Positions 13,309 to 13,759 of a stretch of DNA of 13,759 bases are shown here, one piece after another. The notes under the pieces were generated by a model. It was not told the origin of the DNA and made no database searches. It saw only the letters and a list, made by a program, of their open reading frames with translations. Source of the DNA: CAYXVB01 sp964467785 (GTDB lineage: Bacteria > Bdellovibrionota > UBA1018). The stretch is taken from the NCBI GenBank assembly GCA_964467785.1, contig CAYXVB010000096.1:1-13759 (forward strand), read 5' to 3'. Within the stretch, counting starts at the first letter, position 1, and every line of letters begins with the position of its first letter. The translations under genes were made by a program, and so were the position numbers.

Positions 13309-13759
13309 GTGAAAGCGCGAAGACTCAGAAAAACGGTGGTGATCGGGACGATGGGAGCGGCGCTCTTGGCCGCGCCCGCCTGCTCCACTGTCAAGAACGT
13401 CATCGCTCCCAATTCCGAGACGCCGGAGCGGACTCCGATCCGGAATCCGTTCGGCACCTTCTCCTCAGGCCCGGGCTCCGCGGCGAACGACACGATGATT
13501 TTCCGCACCAAAAAGGGCGACGGCGCCGTCGAAGTGGAAGTCCCGCGCACGGGCGAGGGCATCTCCGACTTCGTCATTCCCATCTCCCCCAAGTTCGCGC
13601 CGGGCTATCGCGGCCCCGCCTCGGTCAGTGACGCCAGCGAGTCGGGCTCCGTCTCGACGGGCGGAGACCCGCAGATCGACTCGACTTACAAGGACCGTGA
13701 AGCCGGCCCCACCGACCGAGAGATCGTCCGCACCTTTCCCCAGGTCCTCCCCGAGGACG
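13309..13759 (+). CDS. Lipoprotein of unknown function (3' end outside window)
   Basis: Translation starts at a GTG with AAGGAG nine bases upstream (13294-13299) and is still open at the window edge after 150 codons. A basic n-region (KARRLRK) and a hydrophobic core lead to a lipobox-like APAC (Cys25). The mature part seen is rich in Pro, Gly, Ser, Asp and Glu with few long hydrophobic stretches, suggesting a flexible envelope protein. A possible strand pair lies at GDGAVEVEVPR and SDFVIPISPKF. It lies 16 bases after the barrel fusion gene and is almost certainly in its operon. I see no known domain. A working guess is a partner of the barrel, but nothing in the sequence proves that. Confidence 0.8.
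   Translation, partial: MKARRLRKTVVIGTMGAALLAAPACSTVKNVIAPNSETPERTPIRNPFGTFSSGPGSAANDTMIFRTKKGDGAVEVEVPRTGEGISDFVIPISPKFAPGYRGPASVSDASESGSVSTGGDPQIDSTYKDREAGPTDREIVRTFPQVLPED

Overview
The window looks like chromosome from a GC-rich, motile, Gram-negative bacterium. The outer-membrane features are an LpxH-type lipid A enzyme, OmpA-like and other lipoproteins, and porin-like barrels. The motility features are two flagellins and a FlaG-like protein. The gene mix and the short flagellins would suit Bdellovibrionota or another former deltaproteobacterial lineage, but this is an impression and not a proof. I see no tRNA, rRNA, CRISPR array, insertion sequence or prophage.

Layout. Bases 2-832 (+) hold the C-terminal part of a sensor histidine kinase cut by the window edge. 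Bases 858-1532 (-) encode a glycine-zipper/OmpA lipoprotein, divergent from a small exported protein at 1621-1965 (+). Bases 1984-3148 (-) are a likely two-gene operon of a FlaG-like protein followed by an LpxH-like phosphoesterase. Bases 3301-4245 (-) encode an outer-membrane porin-like protein with its own sigma70-type promoter and terminator. Two flagellin genes follow (4451-5287 and 5772-6605, both -). Each has its own terminator and a good sigma28-like promoter far upstream, leaving structured 5' leaders of about 310 and 160 nt. Bases 6837-7793 (-) encode the MeaB-type GTPase. Divergent from it is a membrane M48 metallopeptidase (7880-9280, +), then a small exported protein (9389-9760, +).

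On the minus strand, 9877-11167 is an exported protein with a caspase-like (clan CD/DUF4347-like) His/Cys pattern. Its reading frame is broken at a run of seven G, and the lost 61-residue C-terminus is clearly visible in the next frame. Upstream of it is an unidentified lipoprotein (11230-12021, -). Divergent from that is a two-gene operon: an exported protein joining a tentative CsgG/FlgO-like domain to a C-terminal outer-membrane barrel (12153-13292, +), then a lipoprotein running off the window (13309-13759, +).

How it fits together. The common theme is the cell envelope and the flagellum: filament subunits and FlaG, lipid A synthesis, outer-membrane barrels, peptidoglycan-linked lipoproteins and an envelope protease. 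A sigma28-like motif nearly identical to that of flagellin 1 lies directly in front of the M48 peptidase gene, which may tie this protease to flagellar gene expression. No known defence or mobile system is present. The least familiar items are the caspase-like exported protein with the G7 frameshift, the barrel fusion operon, and the long flagellin leaders.
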